Origin: Lachnospira hominis (ex Liu et al. 2021)
Lineage (GTDB): Bacteria; Bacillota; Clostridia; Lachnospirales; Lachnospiraceae
Direction: 5' to 3'
DNA: 64,000 nt
Assembly (NCBI RefSeq): GCF_014287955.1
Contig: NZ_JACOPD010000001.1
Coordinates: forward strand, 434,001-498,000
The notes below the pieces were generated by a model. It saw only the letters and a list, made by a program, of their open reading frames with translations, was not told where the DNA came from and did no database searches. A program made the position numbers and the translations under genes. This document shows positions 54,156-64,000 of this stretch, one piece after another. The first letter of the stretch is position 1. Each line of letters begins with the position of its first letter.

Positions 54156-54383
54156 TTAATTATCTCCTAATACCTTTTTTGCTTCGTCATACGAATCCAT
54201 ATGTATGTATATATCACACTTCATATTCTTACTATTGTCCAGGAACTTCAGTAAGCCTGAATGCGTTTTCCATTTTTCATAATAGGAAATATTATTCTTC
54301 CGTAAGACCTTTTCTATCTTCTTGCATTCTTCAGGTGATACATCCGAACGCAGAACCCGCTCATTCGTACCAAATTCTGCCAT
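54156..54383 (-). CDS. Small DUF2007-like protein
   Basis: 75 aa from the ATG at 54383 (GAGG upstream). Pattern: a beta-strand (ERVLRSDVSPEE), a helix ending LRKNNISYYEKW, and a C-terminal strand-helix (CDIYIHMDSYDEAKKVL), which is the ferredoxin-like layout of DUF2007 putative signal-transducing proteins. No cofactor-binding cysteines. No clear partner; the gene stands alone between two terminators. Family placement is by fold pattern and is tentative. Confidence 0.65.
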   Translation of the reverse strand: MAEFGTNERVLRSDVSPEECKKIEKVLRKNNISYYEKWKTHSGLLKFLDNSKNMKCDIYIHMDSYDEAKKVLGDN

Positions 54384-54522
54384 ATTAAAACGCCTCTTTC
54401 TCATTTATTGTTATTAAATAATAACATATTGTTCATAAAAAATCCATATAAAATGACTTAATTATATAAACAATATTTTCCGTGTATGCACAGTCTGCAG
54501 CCTGTTTCCCGCATACATAATA

Positions 54523-54560
54523 AACGCCGGCCAAAGAATTAATCTTACAAGCCGGCGTCT
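54523..54560 (-). terminator. Terminator after ilvE
   Basis: ACGCCGGC and GCCGGCGT form a GC-rich 8-bp stem with a 19-base loop, T-rich exit on the minus strand. Confidence 0.8.
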
Positions 54561-54596
54561 GAGTCAATATAATATTATATTTGTATAAATCTACTA

Positions 54597-55622
54597 TTAT
54601 TCAACTGTGTAAATCCAGCCCTTAGGAGCTTCAATCTTACCCATCTGGATACCTGTAAGAGTATCGTAGAGCTTCTGGATTGTAGGACCCATCTTCTCCA
54701 TTCCGCTAGGGAAACAGATTTCTTCGCCATGATTTACAATCTTGCCTACAGGTGAGATAACTGCAGCTGTACCGCAAAGACCACATTCAGCAAAGTCTTT
54801 AACTTCATCGAATAATACTTCTCTTTCTTCAACTTCAAGTCCAAGGTATTCCTTAGCAACATAAATAAGTGAACGACGTGTGATTGAAGGAAGGATACTG
54901 TCAGACTTAGGTGTTACAACCTTGCCATCCTTTGTTACGAATATAAAGTTAGCTCCGCCTGTCTCTTCAACTTTTGTTCTTGTTGCAGGGTCAAGGTACA
55001 TATTTTCTGCATAACCTTCTTCATGTGCTGTAACAATAGCATGAAGGCTCATTGCATAGTTAAGACCTGCTTTGATATGACCTGTTCCGTGAGGTGCTGC
55101 TCTATCGAAATCAGAAACTTTGATTGTGAGGGGCTTAGCACCACCCTTGAAATAAGGTCCAACAGGTGTAACGAGAATTCTGAACTGATATTCATCAGCC
55201 GGCTTAACACCAATAACAGGATTACTACCAAACATATATGGACGAATGTAGAGAGACGCACCTGAACCAAATGGAGGTACCCATGCATCGTTAGCCTTAA
55301 CAGTCTTTGCAACTGCTTCTACAAACTTATCTTCAGGATAAATCGGCATCTCAAGTCTGCGGCATGAGTTTGCCATTCTCTCAGCATTCATATCAGGACG
55401 GAAAATGACTACATGACCGTCTTGTGTTGTATATGCTTTCATTCCTTCAAAACATGTCTGTGCATACTGAAGCACGCCTGCACACTCGCTAATCACGACC
55501 TTATCATCTTCTGTAATGACACCGTCATCCCATGCTCCATCTTTGAAATTTGCAACAAATCTCTTGTCAGTCTTCATGTAACCAAAACCGAGATTTGACC
55601 AGTCAAGATTTTTCTTTTCCAT
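54597..55622 (-). CDS. ilvE: Branched-chain amino acid aminotransferase
   Basis: 341 aa, the longer (type II, eukaryote-like) BCAT class. Landmarks: N-terminal NLGFGYMKTDKRF, QTCFEGMKAY, RPDMNAERMANSCRRLEMP, the PLP lysine in GTGHIKAGLNYA, EETGGANFIFV and the glycine-rich SILPSITRRSL and CGTAAVISPV phosphate-binding loop. It transfers amino groups between glutamate and the 2-oxo acids of Leu, Ile and Val. It is transcribed alone from its own promoter and ends at a terminator. Confidence 0.97.
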   Translation of the reverse strand: MEKKNLDWSNLGFGYMKTDKRFVANFKDGAWDDGVITEDDKVVISECAGVLQYAQTCFEGMKAYTTQDGHVVIFRPDMNAERMANSCRRLEMPIYPEDKFVEAVAKTVKANDAWVPPFGSGASLYIRPYMFGSNPVIGVKPADEYQFRILVTPVGPYFKGGAKPLTIKVSDFDRAAPHGTGHIKAGLNYAMSLHAIVTAHEEGYAENMYLDPATRTKVEETGGANFIFVTKDGKVVTPKSDSILPSITRRSLIYVAKEYLGLEVEEREVLFDEVKDFAECGLCGTAAVISPVGKIVNHGEEICFPSGMEKMGPTIQKLYDTLTGIQMGKIEAPKGWIYTVE

Positions 55623-55656
55623 CTTTATTACTTCCTTTCATAAAATACTTACACGT

Positions 55657-55685
55657 ATTTTAATACGATACTATATTAAAGTCAA
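55657..55685 (-). promoter_or_regulatory. Promoter of ilvE
   Basis: TTGACT (55680-55685) and TAAAAT (55657-55662) with a 17-base spacer on the minus strand. Confidence 0.7.
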
Positions 55686-55702
55686 CAACATTATCTGCTT
55701 AA

Positions 55703-56677
55703 TTATTCCCTGTCAAGCACTGACTGATAAAATGTAAAATAGTCTTCTCTCTTGTCAGCTGTAAATGCAATGGCTGTTCTTGGATGCTGGTTCTGCTGTC
55801 CGGTAAGCATGTACTGCACATCACATCCCCATACAACACCTGATTTTTTCAGTGGAAGAATTCTGTTTTCAATAAACTTAAGAACAGGATTCAGGCTGTA
55901 CTTAGGATTTCTTAAAAATCCCAGAAGGAGTTCCATATAGCAGTTTCCTGCCCCTCTTCCCATACCGCTCATTGTCGCATCAAGATAACTTACACCGAAG
56001 GCACATGCTTCAATTGTATTTGCAAATGCAAGCTGCTGGTTATTATGTGCATGAATACCAACTTTCTTTCCTGCTGCTTCTGCAACCTTAATGTACTTAT
56101 CAGCATATCTTCTTATCTGTTCAGGGTAAAGTGAACCATAGCTGTCAACAAGGTAAATAACATCTGCCTTGCTCTTTGAAAGCAAATCAAGTGCCAGATC
56201 AAGCTCACTTTCCTGTGCAGTAGAAACTGCCATAATATTTATTGTTGTCTCATATCCCATATCAGCACAGTAATTAATCATCTCAACTGCTGCCGGGATA
56301 GTATTTACATATGTCGCAATACGAATCATATCAATTACACTGTCTTTTTTCGGAATGATATCCTTTTTATAATCAGTTCTTCCGACATCCGCCATAACCG
56401 AAATCTTCATGTCAGTATCATTATCACCGACAATATCTCTTATATCCTGCTCGTCACAGAACTTCCACTTGCCAAATTCATTCACGTCAAACAAATCCTT
56501 TGAAGCCTTATAACCGAACTCCATATAATCAACGCCTGCGGCAGCATTTGTTTTATATAAATCTTTTACAAATTCATCATCAAAATAAAAATTATTAACA
56601 AGACCTCCGTCTCTTATTGTGCAGTCAACAACCTTGATGTCTGGTCTGAACGAAATTAATTCACCTTTCTGTTGCAT
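55703..56677 (-). CDS. DRE-TIM metallolyase (HMGL-like aldolase-domain protein)
   Basis: 324 aa from the ATG at 56677 (GGAGG upstream), rather than an upstream ATG. The barrel has the metal-binding DCTIRDGG motif, YLVDSYGSLYPEQI and the HAHNNQQLAFAN histidine block, as in 4-hydroxy-2-oxovalerate aldolase, homocitrate and isopropylmalate synthases. It lacks the leucine-binding C-terminal domain of LeuA, so it is not isopropylmalate synthase. The substrate is unknown; the place next to ilvE may be chance. Two direct repeats flank its promoter. Confidence 0.8.
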   Translation of the reverse strand: MQQKGELISFRPDIKVVDCTIRDGGLVNNFYFDDEFVKDLYKTNAAAGVDYMEFGYKASKDLFDVNEFGKWKFCDEQDIRDIVGDNDTDMKISVMADVGRTDYKKDIIPKKDSVIDMIRIATYVNTIPAAVEMINYCADMGYETTINIMAVSTAQESELDLALDLLSKSKADVIYLVDSYGSLYPEQIRRYADKYIKVAEAAGKKVGIHAHNNQQLAFANTIEACAFGVSYLDATMSGMGRGAGNCYMELLLGFLRNPKYSLNPVLKFIENRILPLKKSGVVWGCDVQYMLTGQQNQHPRTAIAFTADKREDYFTFYQSVLDRE

Positions 56678-56757
56678 AAAAAAATCCTCCGTATGTTTTT
56701 GCTTTACCATGCGTATTTCACCATGACGCCTAATTTAATTTATACGTCTGTATTTTT

Positions 56758-56810
56758 CACTTTAAAGCGTTAAATTGATATAAGTATACCACTTTAAATC
56801 GAAAAGTCAA
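56758..56810 (-). promoter_or_regulatory. Aldolase-gene promoter with two direct repeats
   Basis: TTGACT (56805-56810) and TATACT (56783-56788) are 16 bases apart. CACTTTAAA (read on the + strand) occurs at 56790-56798 in the spacer and at 56758-56766 just past the start point, 32 bases apart, about three helical turns. Confidence 0.6.
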
Positions 56811-56831
56811 AACATTTATAAGCTTTTTTTA

Positions 56832-59800
56832 TTAAAGTTGAAGTTTATTCTGCATAAGTTTGAGCATCTCTTTAATACCTGTAAGATATTCTCCAGCATT
56901 ATTGTATTTCTTTTTTGTCACACGCCAGATAAACTGCGGCTGTGAACCGCTTACAAGCTTCATTGCCCCTCCGAAGCTGTCAATAAAATCCGGAATTGCC
57001 TCTGTATTTATTTCTGCCTTAGGATAAACTTTCATAACTGTCTTATAACAACCTGACGGTCCATCCTCAATAGTTCCTTTCATTTCCATAATTCCGATTT
57101 TATGAGCCATTGACTTAATGAGGGCAATATTTAAAAGATTAACTGCCGGTGTGCTTAATGAACCATATCTGTCTACAAGTTCATCTTTCATGTCGCTTAA
57201 TTCTTCCTCGCTCTCAATAGCTGCAATACGTTTATAAATATCAAGCTTCTGATATTCACTTTTGATATATGTCGAAGGAATATAGGCATCCACAGACAAA
57301 TCAACATTCGTTTCAAAACTATATTCGTTCTTAATTCCTTTTAAGTCATTAACGGCTTCATTTAACATTTTACAGTACAAATCATAACCTACTGCTGCCA
57401 TGTGTCCATGCTGGCTCTTTCCGAGAACATTTCCCGCTCCCCTGATTTCAAGGTCTTTCATTGCAATCTTAAATCCTGAACCAAAATCAGAAAACTCTCT
57501 TATCGCAGAAAGCCGTTTCTCGGCGACCTCTGTAAGCATCCTGTCTCTTCTGTATAAAAGAAATGCATATGCCGTCCTGTTGCTTCTACCGACACGCCCG
57601 CGTAGCTGATAAAGCTGCGAAAGCCCGAATTTATCGGCATCCTCTATAATCATCGTGTTTACATTGGAAATATCCATGCCCGTCTCAATGATAGTTGTCG
57701 AAATAAGCACATCTATATCACCATTGATAAAATCGACCATAATCTTTTCAAGTTCACGCTTTTCCATCTGACCATGGGCAAATGCCACATTTGCCTGCGG
57801 AACAAGTTCCTGGATGTGTGCAGCCGCCTCATCTATGCTTCTGACACGATTGTATACATAATACACCTGTCCGCCTCTTGCAAGCTCTCTGTTTATCGCT
57901 TCGCGAATCATCTCGTCGTTATGTTCCGTCACGAATGTCTGAATCGGTACTCTGTCTACAGGCGGTTCTTCAAGCACACTCATATCCCTTATTCCGACAA
58001 GGCTCATGTGAAGCGTTCTTGGTATCGGTGTTGCACTGAGCGTAAGAACATCAATATTATTTTTCAGTTTCTTGATTTTTTCCTTGTGTGCCACACCAAA
58101 ACGCTGCTCCTCGTCTATTATGAGAAGTCCGAGGTCTTTGAATTCTACATCTTTTGAAAGCAGACGATGAGTTCCTATAACAACATCGACAAAACCTTTC
58201 TTCAAATCAGCAAGCGTTTCTTTTATTTCTTTGTTGGTTCTGAAACTTGAAAGCTGTGCAACTTTAAGAGGAAAATTTTTCATTCTCTGCTCAAATGTAT
58301 TGAAATGCTGCTGTGCAAGAATTGTCGTCGGCACAAGGTAAGCAACCTGTTTTCCTTCCTGTACAGCCTTAAATGCCGCACGTATGGCAACTTCAGTTTT
58401 TCCGTATCCGACATCGCCACATATAAGTCTGTCCATGATTCGTGTGCTTTCCATATCCGCCTTAGTATCAGCTATGGCATTAAGCTGGTCATCAGTCTCC
58501 TCATATGGGAACATTTCTTCAAATTCTTTCTGCCATACAGTGTCAGGTCCAAATGCATAACCCTTCTGGTTCTGTCTTATTGAATAAAGTTCCACAAGAT
58601 CCTTTGCTATCTCCTCAACAGCTCCGTGAACCTTTGCTTTGGTCTTATTCCACTCGACACTTCCAAGTTTATTCAACTTAGGCTTCTTTTCCGTGTCTGA
58701 TGCAGCATATTTCTGAAGCCTGTCAAGCTGTGTGGCAAGAACATACAGATTGCTGTTCCCGGCGTACTCTATCTTGATATAATCTTTTTCAACGCCCTCA
58801 ACAGTAATCTTTTCAATTCCCTTGTATACACCAAGTCCGTGCATTTCATGGACAACATAATCACCGACATTAAGTTCGTTAAATCCGGCAATTGACCTGC
58901 CCTCGTATTTCTTCTTCTGCTTCTTTCTTGTACGGCTCGTAAATATATCATTTTCAGTAATGATTACAAAACCAATAAGCGGATATTCAAAGCCACGATG
59001 GATATTTCCATACGTAACCATAACAGTTCCCGGCATTATTTCTTTGTCATAATCCTCACTGAAATAGCTCTGCGTGCCCAGCTCCTCTAAATCTGCTACA
59101 ATTCTTGCCGCCCTCGTTCTTGAATTGCACACAAGGACAACTCTGTACCCTGTTCTTTTATATTTATTAATATCATCTGCAAGATACTCAAAGCTGTTAT
59201 TATAAGAACTTATGCTTCTCGCATCAATTCTCAGATAATCTGCCGGTTTTAACATTTTCGGCTTGTAATCAAGTGACGATAAAAGCATAAGCCTTGAAGA
59301 CTGCATATTTTTGTAAACTTCTGCAATCGGACGCATAAGCTTTGTCTGGCTTGCAACGACATATCCGCCTTCAAGACGGTTCTTCATGCTCTCTTCATAC
59401 TCATATGAGATGAGTTCCATTCTCTCCATAATCCTGTCCGGCTCATCAAGCACAAAAACTGTTTCATCTTTTGGAAAATAGTCTGTGAACCCTTCTATCT
59501 CATCAGTAAATGACAGTATAAATTTACTGTAATCTCTCGTTCTTTCAAAATCAGCATATGCATGTCTTAATCTGTTACATGCATCCATCTCCTGCTGTGT
59601 CTTTTTCTTCTTATCATTTCCAAGCGTAACAAGCTGCTTTTCAACTTCATCTTTTACTTTTTCAAATCCCGCATCTATTTCATCCTCAGATAAAATCCAC
59701 TCTGTCGCCGGAAATACGTCGTATGTCTGTATTTTTTCAACTGAACGCTGGCTCTCCACGTCAAAAAAACGTATTGAATCGATTTCATCATCCCACAATT

Positions 59801-60386
59801 CAATACGCACCGGAGTCTCATCCGTATATGAAAATATATCTATTATTCCGCCACGGACCGCAAACTGCCCCTGTCCGTCAATCATCGGAACTCTTGTATA
59901 TCCGATTCCTACAAGCTTAGAAATAAGCTTTTCCGTATCAATAATATCACTATTTTTAAAATGAATTATATTATCACGGTATCTTTGCAGCGGCATAAGC
60001 ATATCAACACATCCGTCAATTGTAGTAATAACGGTAATGTTTGTCCTATTATCTTGTGCTGCAATAATTTTTTGTATACATCTTAACCGTTCACCCGCAA
60101 GCTGATTACCATGTACATCAGCACTGTAAAATATGAAATCTTTCGCAGGATAGTATATACTCGATTTATCAAAAAATCGTGAATCCTCCTGCATTTCGCG
60201 TGCTTTTGCCTCGTCACCCGTTATTATAAGACGAAATCTGTAATCATTTACGGCAGCATGAACAAGATGAATTTTCTGGGTATCTATGCAGCCGCTTATC
60301 ATAACCGGCTGCCCTGTAACTTCAAAATCTTTCTTTAACTGTTCTATTCCCGCCAACTCAGAAAGCGGTGCATAAAATGTCTTCAT
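56832..60386 (-). CDS. mfd: Transcription-repair coupling factor Mfd
   Basis: 1184 aa, full length (usual 1150-1180). UvrB-like N-terminal module, the RNA-polymerase-interacting domain ([19 protein letters not shown]), the RecG-like translocase with Walker [20 protein letters not shown] and SATPIPRTL, the helicase C domain with QLRGRVGRS, and the C-terminal TRCF domain. Mfd pushes stalled RNA polymerase off DNA lesions and recruits UvrA. It follows pth by 52 bases, as in other Firmicutes, but its usual partner spoVT is far away. Confidence 0.98.
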   Translation of the reverse strand: MKTFYAPLSELAGIEQLKKDFEVTGQPVMISGCIDTQKIHLVHAAVNDYRFRLIITGDEAKAREMQEDSRFFDKSSIYYPAKDFIFYSADVHGNQLAGERLRCIQKIIAAQDNRTNITVITTIDGCVDMLMPLQRYRDNIIHFKNSDIIDTEKLISKLVGIGYTRVPMIDGQGQFAVRGGIIDIFSYTDETPVRIELWDDEIDSIRFFDVESQRSVEKIQTYDVFPATEWILSEDEIDAGFEKVKDEVEKQLVTLGNDKKKKTQQEMDACNRLRHAYADFERTRDYSKFILSFTDEIEGFTDYFPKDETVFVLDEPDRIMERMELISYEYEESMKNRLEGGYVVASQTKLMRPIAEVYKNMQSSRLMLLSSLDYKPKMLKPADYLRIDARSISSYNNSFEYLADDINKYKRTGYRVVLVCNSRTRAARIVADLEELGTQSYFSEDYDKEIMPGTVMVTYGNIHRGFEYPLIGFVIITENDIFTSRTRKKQKKKYEGRSIAGFNELNVGDYVVHEMHGLGVYKGIEKITVEGVEKDYIKIEYAGNSNLYVLATQLDRLQKYAASDTEKKPKLNKLGSVEWNKTKAKVHGAVEEIAKDLVELYSIRQNQKGYAFGPDTVWQKEFEEMFPYEETDDQLNAIADTKADMESTRIMDRLICGDVGYGKTEVAIRAAFKAVQEGKQVAYLVPTTILAQQHFNTFEQRMKNFPLKVAQLSSFRTNKEIKETLADLKKGFVDVVIGTHRLLSKDVEFKDLGLLIIDEEQRFGVAHKEKIKKLKNNIDVLTLSATPIPRTLHMSLVGIRDMSVLEEPPVDRVPIQTFVTEHNDEMIREAINRELARGGQVYYVYNRVRSIDEAAAHIQELVPQANVAFAHGQMEKRELEKIMVDFINGDIDVLISTTIIETGMDISNVNTMIIEDADKFGLSQLYQLRGRVGRSNRTAYAFLLYRRDRMLTEVAEKRLSAIREFSDFGSGFKIAMKDLEIRGAGNVLGKSQHGHMAAVGYDLYCKMLNEAVNDLKGIKNEYSFETNVDLSVDAYIPSTYIKSEYQKLDIYKRIAAIESEEELSDMKDELVDRYGSLSTPAVNLLNIALIKSMAHKIGIMEMKGTIEDGPSGCYKTVMKVYPKAEINTEAIPDFIDSFGGAMKLVSGSQPQFIWRVTKKKYNNAGEYLTGIKEMLKLMQNKLQL

Positions 60387-60438
60387 TTATATAACTCCGT
60401 TATTTTATAAATTACTGTTTTTTGTATTAACAATATAT

Positions 60439-60999
60439 TTACCCGTTATATTTATTCATGCCGCTTTCTATGCCTTCATTCATTATGCATGCAACGGCAT
60501 CACAGGCTTTCTTTATTCCATTTTCCACATCAGCCTCAACCTCTTTCGGATATCTTGACAGAACCCAGTCTGCAAGATCCCATTCCTTTGGCTTGTCTCC
60601 GACACCAAATTTTATACGCTTAAATTTGTCACTTCCAAGCTGTGCAATAATATTTTTGATACCATTGTGACCTCCGGCACTTCCCTTTGCACGAAGCCTC
60701 AGTCTTCCGGGCTCAAGACTTATATCGTCAAATATTACTATTAAGTCATCAATATCTGCCTTATAATAATCCATAACCTCACGTATACATTCTCCTGAAA
60801 GATTCATATATGTGAGCGGCTTTACAAGTATTACCTTCTGACCGTCGATTATTCCTTTTCCGATAAGCCCTTTATGCTTAGCTGTATCCACATCTATATT
60901 ATATTTATCAGCAAGTGCATCTATAACCGCAAATCCTGCGTTGTGTCTTGTACCTGCATATTCTTTTCCCGGATTTCCAAGTCCTGCTATTATATACAT
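60439..60999 (-). CDS. pth: Peptidyl-tRNA hydrolase
   Basis: 186 aa from the ATG at 60999 (AAGGAG upstream); the frame runs further upstream without homology. Catalytic His in AGTRHNAGF, the GLGNPGKEY start, PLTYMNLSGE, the conserved Asp in IVIFDDISLEPGRLRLR and SAGGHNGIKNI. The enzyme recycles peptidyl-tRNA dropped during translation. Order glgD-pth-mfd; in B. subtilis glmU-prs-ctc-pth-mfd occupies this place. Confidence 0.97.
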   Translation of the reverse strand: MYIIAGLGNPGKEYAGTRHNAGFAVIDALADKYNIDVDTAKHKGLIGKGIIDGQKVILVKPLTYMNLSGECIREVMDYYKADIDDLIVIFDDISLEPGRLRLRAKGSAGGHNGIKNIIAQLGSDKFKRIKFGVGDKPKEWDLADWVLSRYPKEVEADVENGIKKACDAVACIMNEGIESGMNKYNG

Positions 61000-61105
61000 A
61001 AAATTAAACTCCTTCCCACCGCCGCAATAAAAAATCAGCTCAGATGAAATAGCTATTATAGCCATATTAACACCCAAGCTGAAATTTTTCAAATTAATGA
61101 TGATT

Positions 61106-62221
61106 TTAATAATAAATCGGATTATCTTCAACTACAATAATAGGATCACCCTCGCCTACATATCGTGAATTTGCCTTTATTGTACTGCCGCTTTCAACGA
61201 TACAATTCTCAAGATAGGAATTATCTCCGATATAAACATCGTTAAGAATAATACAATTCTTTACAACACTGTTGTTTCCGATATAAATCTTCTTAAAAAG
61301 AACTGAATTCTCGACACATCCGTTTACGATACATCCACTTGAAACAAGGCTGTTCCTTACTTCTGCACCAAAGTTATACTTAGCAGGCGGTAAATCCTCA
61401 ACTTTTGTATAAATATCCGGATACTGTTTAAAGAAATAATTTCTTACATCTTTCTTTAAGAAATCCATATTAGTTTTGTAATATGAATTAACTGTTGAAA
61501 TATTGCTCCAGTATGTATCAAGCTTGTACGCATAAATCTTTTTAAGATTCTTATAACGGACAAGGATATCTCTTACAAAATCATGGCGGTCTTCTTCTGC
61601 CGCTTTTTCGATAAGTTCAATAAGAAGTCGTCTTCTTATAATATAAATACCTGTCGAAACTGTTGAAAGATTAGTCTCCAAAGGTTTTTCATCTATCTCT
61701 GTGACACGTCCTTCTTCTGTCATTGATACAACACCAAATCTGTTAATCTCAGAGCGGTCTTCAAGCTTCTTTACAACCATCGTAATATCTGCTTTTTTCT
61801 CTATATGATACTCAAGGACTTTACCATAATCCAGCTTGTAAATACCATCACCTGATGCAATTACAACATATGGCTCATGGCTTGACTTTAAGAACTGAAG
61901 ATTCTGATAAAGTGAATCTGCTGTTCCGCGGTACCAGTAGCTGCTGTCAGCTGTTATTGTAGGCGTAAATACAAAAAGTCCTCCCTGCTTTCTTCCGAAA
62001 TCCCACCATTTTGATGAGCTTAAATGCTCGTTGAGTGAGCGGGCATTATACTGTGTTATAACAGCAACTTTCTGGATTTTTGAATTAGACATATTGCTCA
62101 ATGCAAAATCTATGCTGCGGTAGCTTCCTGCAACCGGCATTGCTGCTATCGCTCTTTTATTAGACAATTCCTTCATCATCTTATTATTGCCGCCGGCTAA
62201 AATAATTCCTATTGCTTTCAT
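61106..62221 (-). CDS. glgD: GlgD regulatory-type ADP-glucose pyrophosphorylase subunit
   Basis: 371 aa. Nucleotidyltransferase fold with the N-terminal IILAGGNNK in which the GxGxRL-type catalytic arginine and lysine of GlgC are missing, and a left-handed beta-helix at the end ([23 protein letters not shown]). This is the typical pattern of GlgD, which modulates GlgC in Firmicutes. It overlaps the end of glgC by 4 bases, so the two are co-translated. Confidence 0.93.
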   Translation of the reverse strand: MKAIGIILAGGNNKMMKELSNKRAIAAMPVAGSYRSIDFALSNMSNSKIQKVAVITQYNARSLNEHLSSSKWWDFGRKQGGLFVFTPTITADSSYWYRGTADSLYQNLQFLKSSHEPYVVIASGDGIYKLDYGKVLEYHIEKKADITMVVKKLEDRSEINRFGVVSMTEEGRVTEIDEKPLETNLSTVSTGIYIIRRRLLIELIEKAAEEDRHDFVRDILVRYKNLKKIYAYKLDTYWSNISTVNSYYKTNMDFLKKDVRNYFFKQYPDIYTKVEDLPPAKYNFGAEVRNSLVSSGCIVNGCVENSVLFKKIYIGNNSVVKNCIILNDVYIGDNSYLENCIVESGSTIKANSRYVGEGDPIIVVEDNPIYY

Positions 62222-63492
62222 ACGTTGTCACCTGCCTTAATTATTACACCGCCTCCCACAAGTTCTCCATTCGGATAATCTTCTGGTTTTGTCTCACCTG
62301 AAACAGCTGTGTTTTTGCCAATCTTTACGCCGTCAGGAATAACTGTACATTCACCGATTGTAACAAGACCCGAATTGTAAATCTTAGGTTTAAGTACATT
62401 CTCTGCTTCCTCTCCGACACCAATCTCAACATTATCGCCGATAACAACTTCTTCCGCTATAATTGCTTTTTCAACTGATGTATTCTTTCCTATTACAGTA
62501 TCCTGCATTATAATAGAATCCCTTACAACTGCACCTTCTTCAATTACAACGCCTGAACCTATTACAGAATTATAGACTTTTCCGTATATCTCACTTCCGT
62601 CACCTATAATACTCTTTTCAATAAAAGCATCTGATGATATATACTGTGGTGGAATCGCATCTGTTCTGGTATAAATCTTCCAGAACTCTTCATATAGATT
62701 AAATACAGGAATAATATCTATAAGTTCCATATTAGCTTCCCAATATGAATTAAGCGTTCCTACATCTTTCCAGTAGCCGTTATACTCATATGCAAAAAGT
62801 CTCTTATTATTTTCAAAACAATATGGAATGACATGCTTGCCAAAATCGCATTCATTCTGGTCTTTAAGTGCAATAAGTGCATTTTTAAGGACTTTCCAGC
62901 TGAATATGTAAATACCCATTGAAGCAAGATTACTCTTAGGATTCTCAGGTTTTTCCTCGAATTCTGTGATTCTGTTGTCATCATCAGTAACAACAATACC
63001 GAATCTTTTTGCCTCCTCAATAGGAACAGGCATTGCAGCTATTGTTATATCTGCATTGTTGGCCTTATGATAATCAAGCATTATCTTGTAATCCATCTTA
63101 TAAATATGGTCACCCGAAAGAATAAGAACATAATCAGGATTATACTGCTCCATATATTCAAGATTCTGATAAATGGCATTGGCTGTTCCTGTATACCATT
63201 CACTGTTTGTACTCTTCTCATACGGAGGAAGCACCGTAACACCGCCAACATTGCGGTCCAAATCCCACGGAATACCAATACCGATGTGAGTGTTAAGTCT
63301 TAACGGCTGATACTGAGTCAACACACCAACTGTATCAATCCCTGAATTAATACAGTTGCTTAATGGAAAATCAATTATGCGGTATTTACCGCCAAATGCT
63401 ACGGCCGGCTTGGCCATCTTTGATGTGAGGACTCCGAGTCTGCTTCCTTGTCCTCCTGCCAGTAACATGGCTATCATTTCTTTTTTAATCAT
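62218..63492 (-). CDS. glgC: Glucose-1-phosphate adenylyltransferase GlgC
   Basis: 424 aa. Catalytic N-terminus [17 protein letters not shown] with [22 protein letters not shown], the sugar-binding [12 protein letters not shown] and [10 protein letters not shown] aspartate, and a C-terminal left-handed beta-helix. It makes ADP-glucose from glucose-1-phosphate and ATP, the committed step of glycogen synthesis, together with GlgD. No glgA, glgB or glgP is in the window. The TTTACT/TATAAT promoter (17-base spacer, 63541-63569, minus strand) precedes it; GGGGTGAG is the ribosome-binding site. Confidence 0.97.
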   Translation of the reverse strand: MIKKEMIAMLLAGGQGSRLGVLTSKMAKPAVAFGGKYRIIDFPLSNCINSGIDTVGVLTQYQPLRLNTHIGIGIPWDLDRNVGGVTVLPPYEKSTNSEWYTGTANAIYQNLEYMEQYNPDYVLILSGDHIYKMDYKIMLDYHKANNADITIAAMPVPIEEAKRFGIVVTDDDNRITEFEEKPENPKSNLASMGIYIFSWKVLKNALIALKDQNECDFGKHVIPYCFENNKRLFAYEYNGYWKDVGTLNSYWEANMELIDIIPVFNLYEEFWKIYTRTDAIPPQYISSDAFIEKSIIGDGSEIYGKVYNSVIGSGVVIEEGAVVRDSIIMQDTVIGKNTSVEKAIIAEEVVIGDNVEIGVGEEAENVLKPKIYNSGLVTIGECTVIPDGVKIGKNTAVSGETKPEDYPNGELVGGGVIIKAGDNV

Positions 63493-63540
63493 GCTCTCAC
63501 CCCTGATGCTAAAAATTTACTGTCTTATTAAGTTGTCCTA

Positions 63541-63569
63541 ATTATATCATATTCAGACTTGTAAGTAAA
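63541..63569 (-). promoter_or_regulatory. Promoter of glgC
   Basis: TTTACT (63564-63569) and TATAAT (63541-63546) with a 17-base spacer on the minus strand. The 63570-63727 region is extremely AT-rich and holds no gene. Confidence 0.6.
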
Positions 63570-63727
63570 AAGAATTTTTTATTTTTTTTTATTTTTTTCT
63601 TGTTTAAATAGACAATTCAAAAAATTCTAAACACAATTTTAATGCAATTATTTTATTCGAGAAAAATTATCTAAACAATTTTATTCCGGCTATTGACAAA
63701 AAGGTCATAATGTGTCCTTAAATTAGT

Positions 63728-63755
63728 TTGAAATTTTTCTCATTATGTTTATAAT
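63728..63755 (+). promoter_or_regulatory. Promoter of murC
   Basis: TTGAAA (63728-63733) and TATAAT (63750-63755) with a 16-base spacer. Confidence 0.65.
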
Positions 63756-63807
63756 AATATTGGAGACTACATTATAATAAGTAATTTTTAAGAAAGGCAA
63801 TTAATCT

Positions 63808-64000
63808 ATGTATCATATTGATTTTAATAATCCTGTACATGTCCACTTTATAGGTATCGGTGGAATAAGCATGAGCGGTCTTGCACATATTCTCATAGGA
63901 AGACATTTTACCGTATCCGGCTCCGACAGCCACGAATCTGAACTTACAGATGCACTTGAAAAGGAAGGCTGCACATGTTCTTACAAGCAGGAGGCTTCTA
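63808..64000 (+). CDS. murC: UDP-N-acetylmuramate-L-alanine ligase, 5' part
   Basis: The first 64 codons only; the gene runs off the right edge. [19 protein letters not shown] with [14 protein letters not shown] is the MurC N-terminal Rossmann motif that binds the UMAF substrate, followed by [14 protein letters not shown]. MurC adds L-alanine to UDP-MurNAc in peptidoglycan precursor synthesis. It is divergent from glgC. AAAGG lies upstream of the ATG. Confidence 0.93.
   Translation, partial: MYHIDFNNPVHVHFIGIGGISMSGLAHILIGRHFTVSGSDSHESELTDALEKEGCTCSYKQEAS

Overview
The window is about 64 kb of low-GC Firmicute chromosome. Gene content, gene order and protein style point to a motile, pectin-degrading member of the Lachnospiraceae, close to Lachnospira (Eubacterium) eligens. 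That species-level guess is inference from the pectate lyase/pectin methylesterase island, the GlgC/GlgD pair, the chemoreceptor and c-di-GMP genes, and a reduced sporulation gene set. No 16S gene is present. No phage, insertion sequence or CRISPR array was seen.

Layout. 1-6 kb: the 5' part of a membrane-anchored HtrA-like protein that has lost its catalytic triad, then mutS2 and a two-component pair. 6-13 kb: trmL, a CheX-like protein, an aminotransferase with its Lrp regulator, an AIR-synthase-like protein, a tiny membrane protein, an exonuclease and a diguanylate cyclase. 13-17 kb: tRNA-Phe, trmD, a degenerate SGNH hydrolase and a GH13 glycosidase. 17-30 kb: a block in B. subtilis order (ftsH, hpt, tilS, spoIIE-like, divIC, yabQ, yabP, rqcP, hup ... 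spoVT), interrupted between hup and spoVT by a YhgE / two-TM protein / YhgE cassette. 30-40 kb: a PanE-like reductase and a signalling cluster with two chemoreceptors fused to PilZ domains, two adjacent HD-GYP proteins (one degenerate), a Crp/Fnr regulator and a ferredoxin, then an internally deleted SDR gene. 40-49 kb: a pectin island of a surface PL9 pectate lyase, a surface CE8 pectin methylesterase and a divergent AraC regulator. 48.6-56.7 kb: a Mn2+ (yybP-ykoY) riboswitch with a P-type cation ATPase, an amino-acid ABC transporter with fused binding protein and permease, ilvE and a DRE-TIM aldolase. 56.8-64 kb: mfd, pth, glgD, glgC and the divergent 5' end of murC.

How it fits together. 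The 17-30 kb and 57-64 kb blocks are two pieces of one ancestral neighbourhood (pth-mfd-spoVT-hup-rqcP-yabP-yabQ-divIC-spoIIE-tilS-hpt-ftsH), now separated by about 27 kb of accessory genes. Those accessory genes concern sensing and motility (c-di-GMP, chemotaxis) and plant cell-wall pectin, which suits a motile gut bacterium that swims to and degrades fibre. Three proteins look like pseudoenzymes (HtrA-like, SGNH, one HD-GYP). Promoters with near-consensus boxes and 16-17 bp spacing are visible in front of many genes; the spoIIE-like gene instead has a 21 bp spacing like Spo0A-driven promoters.
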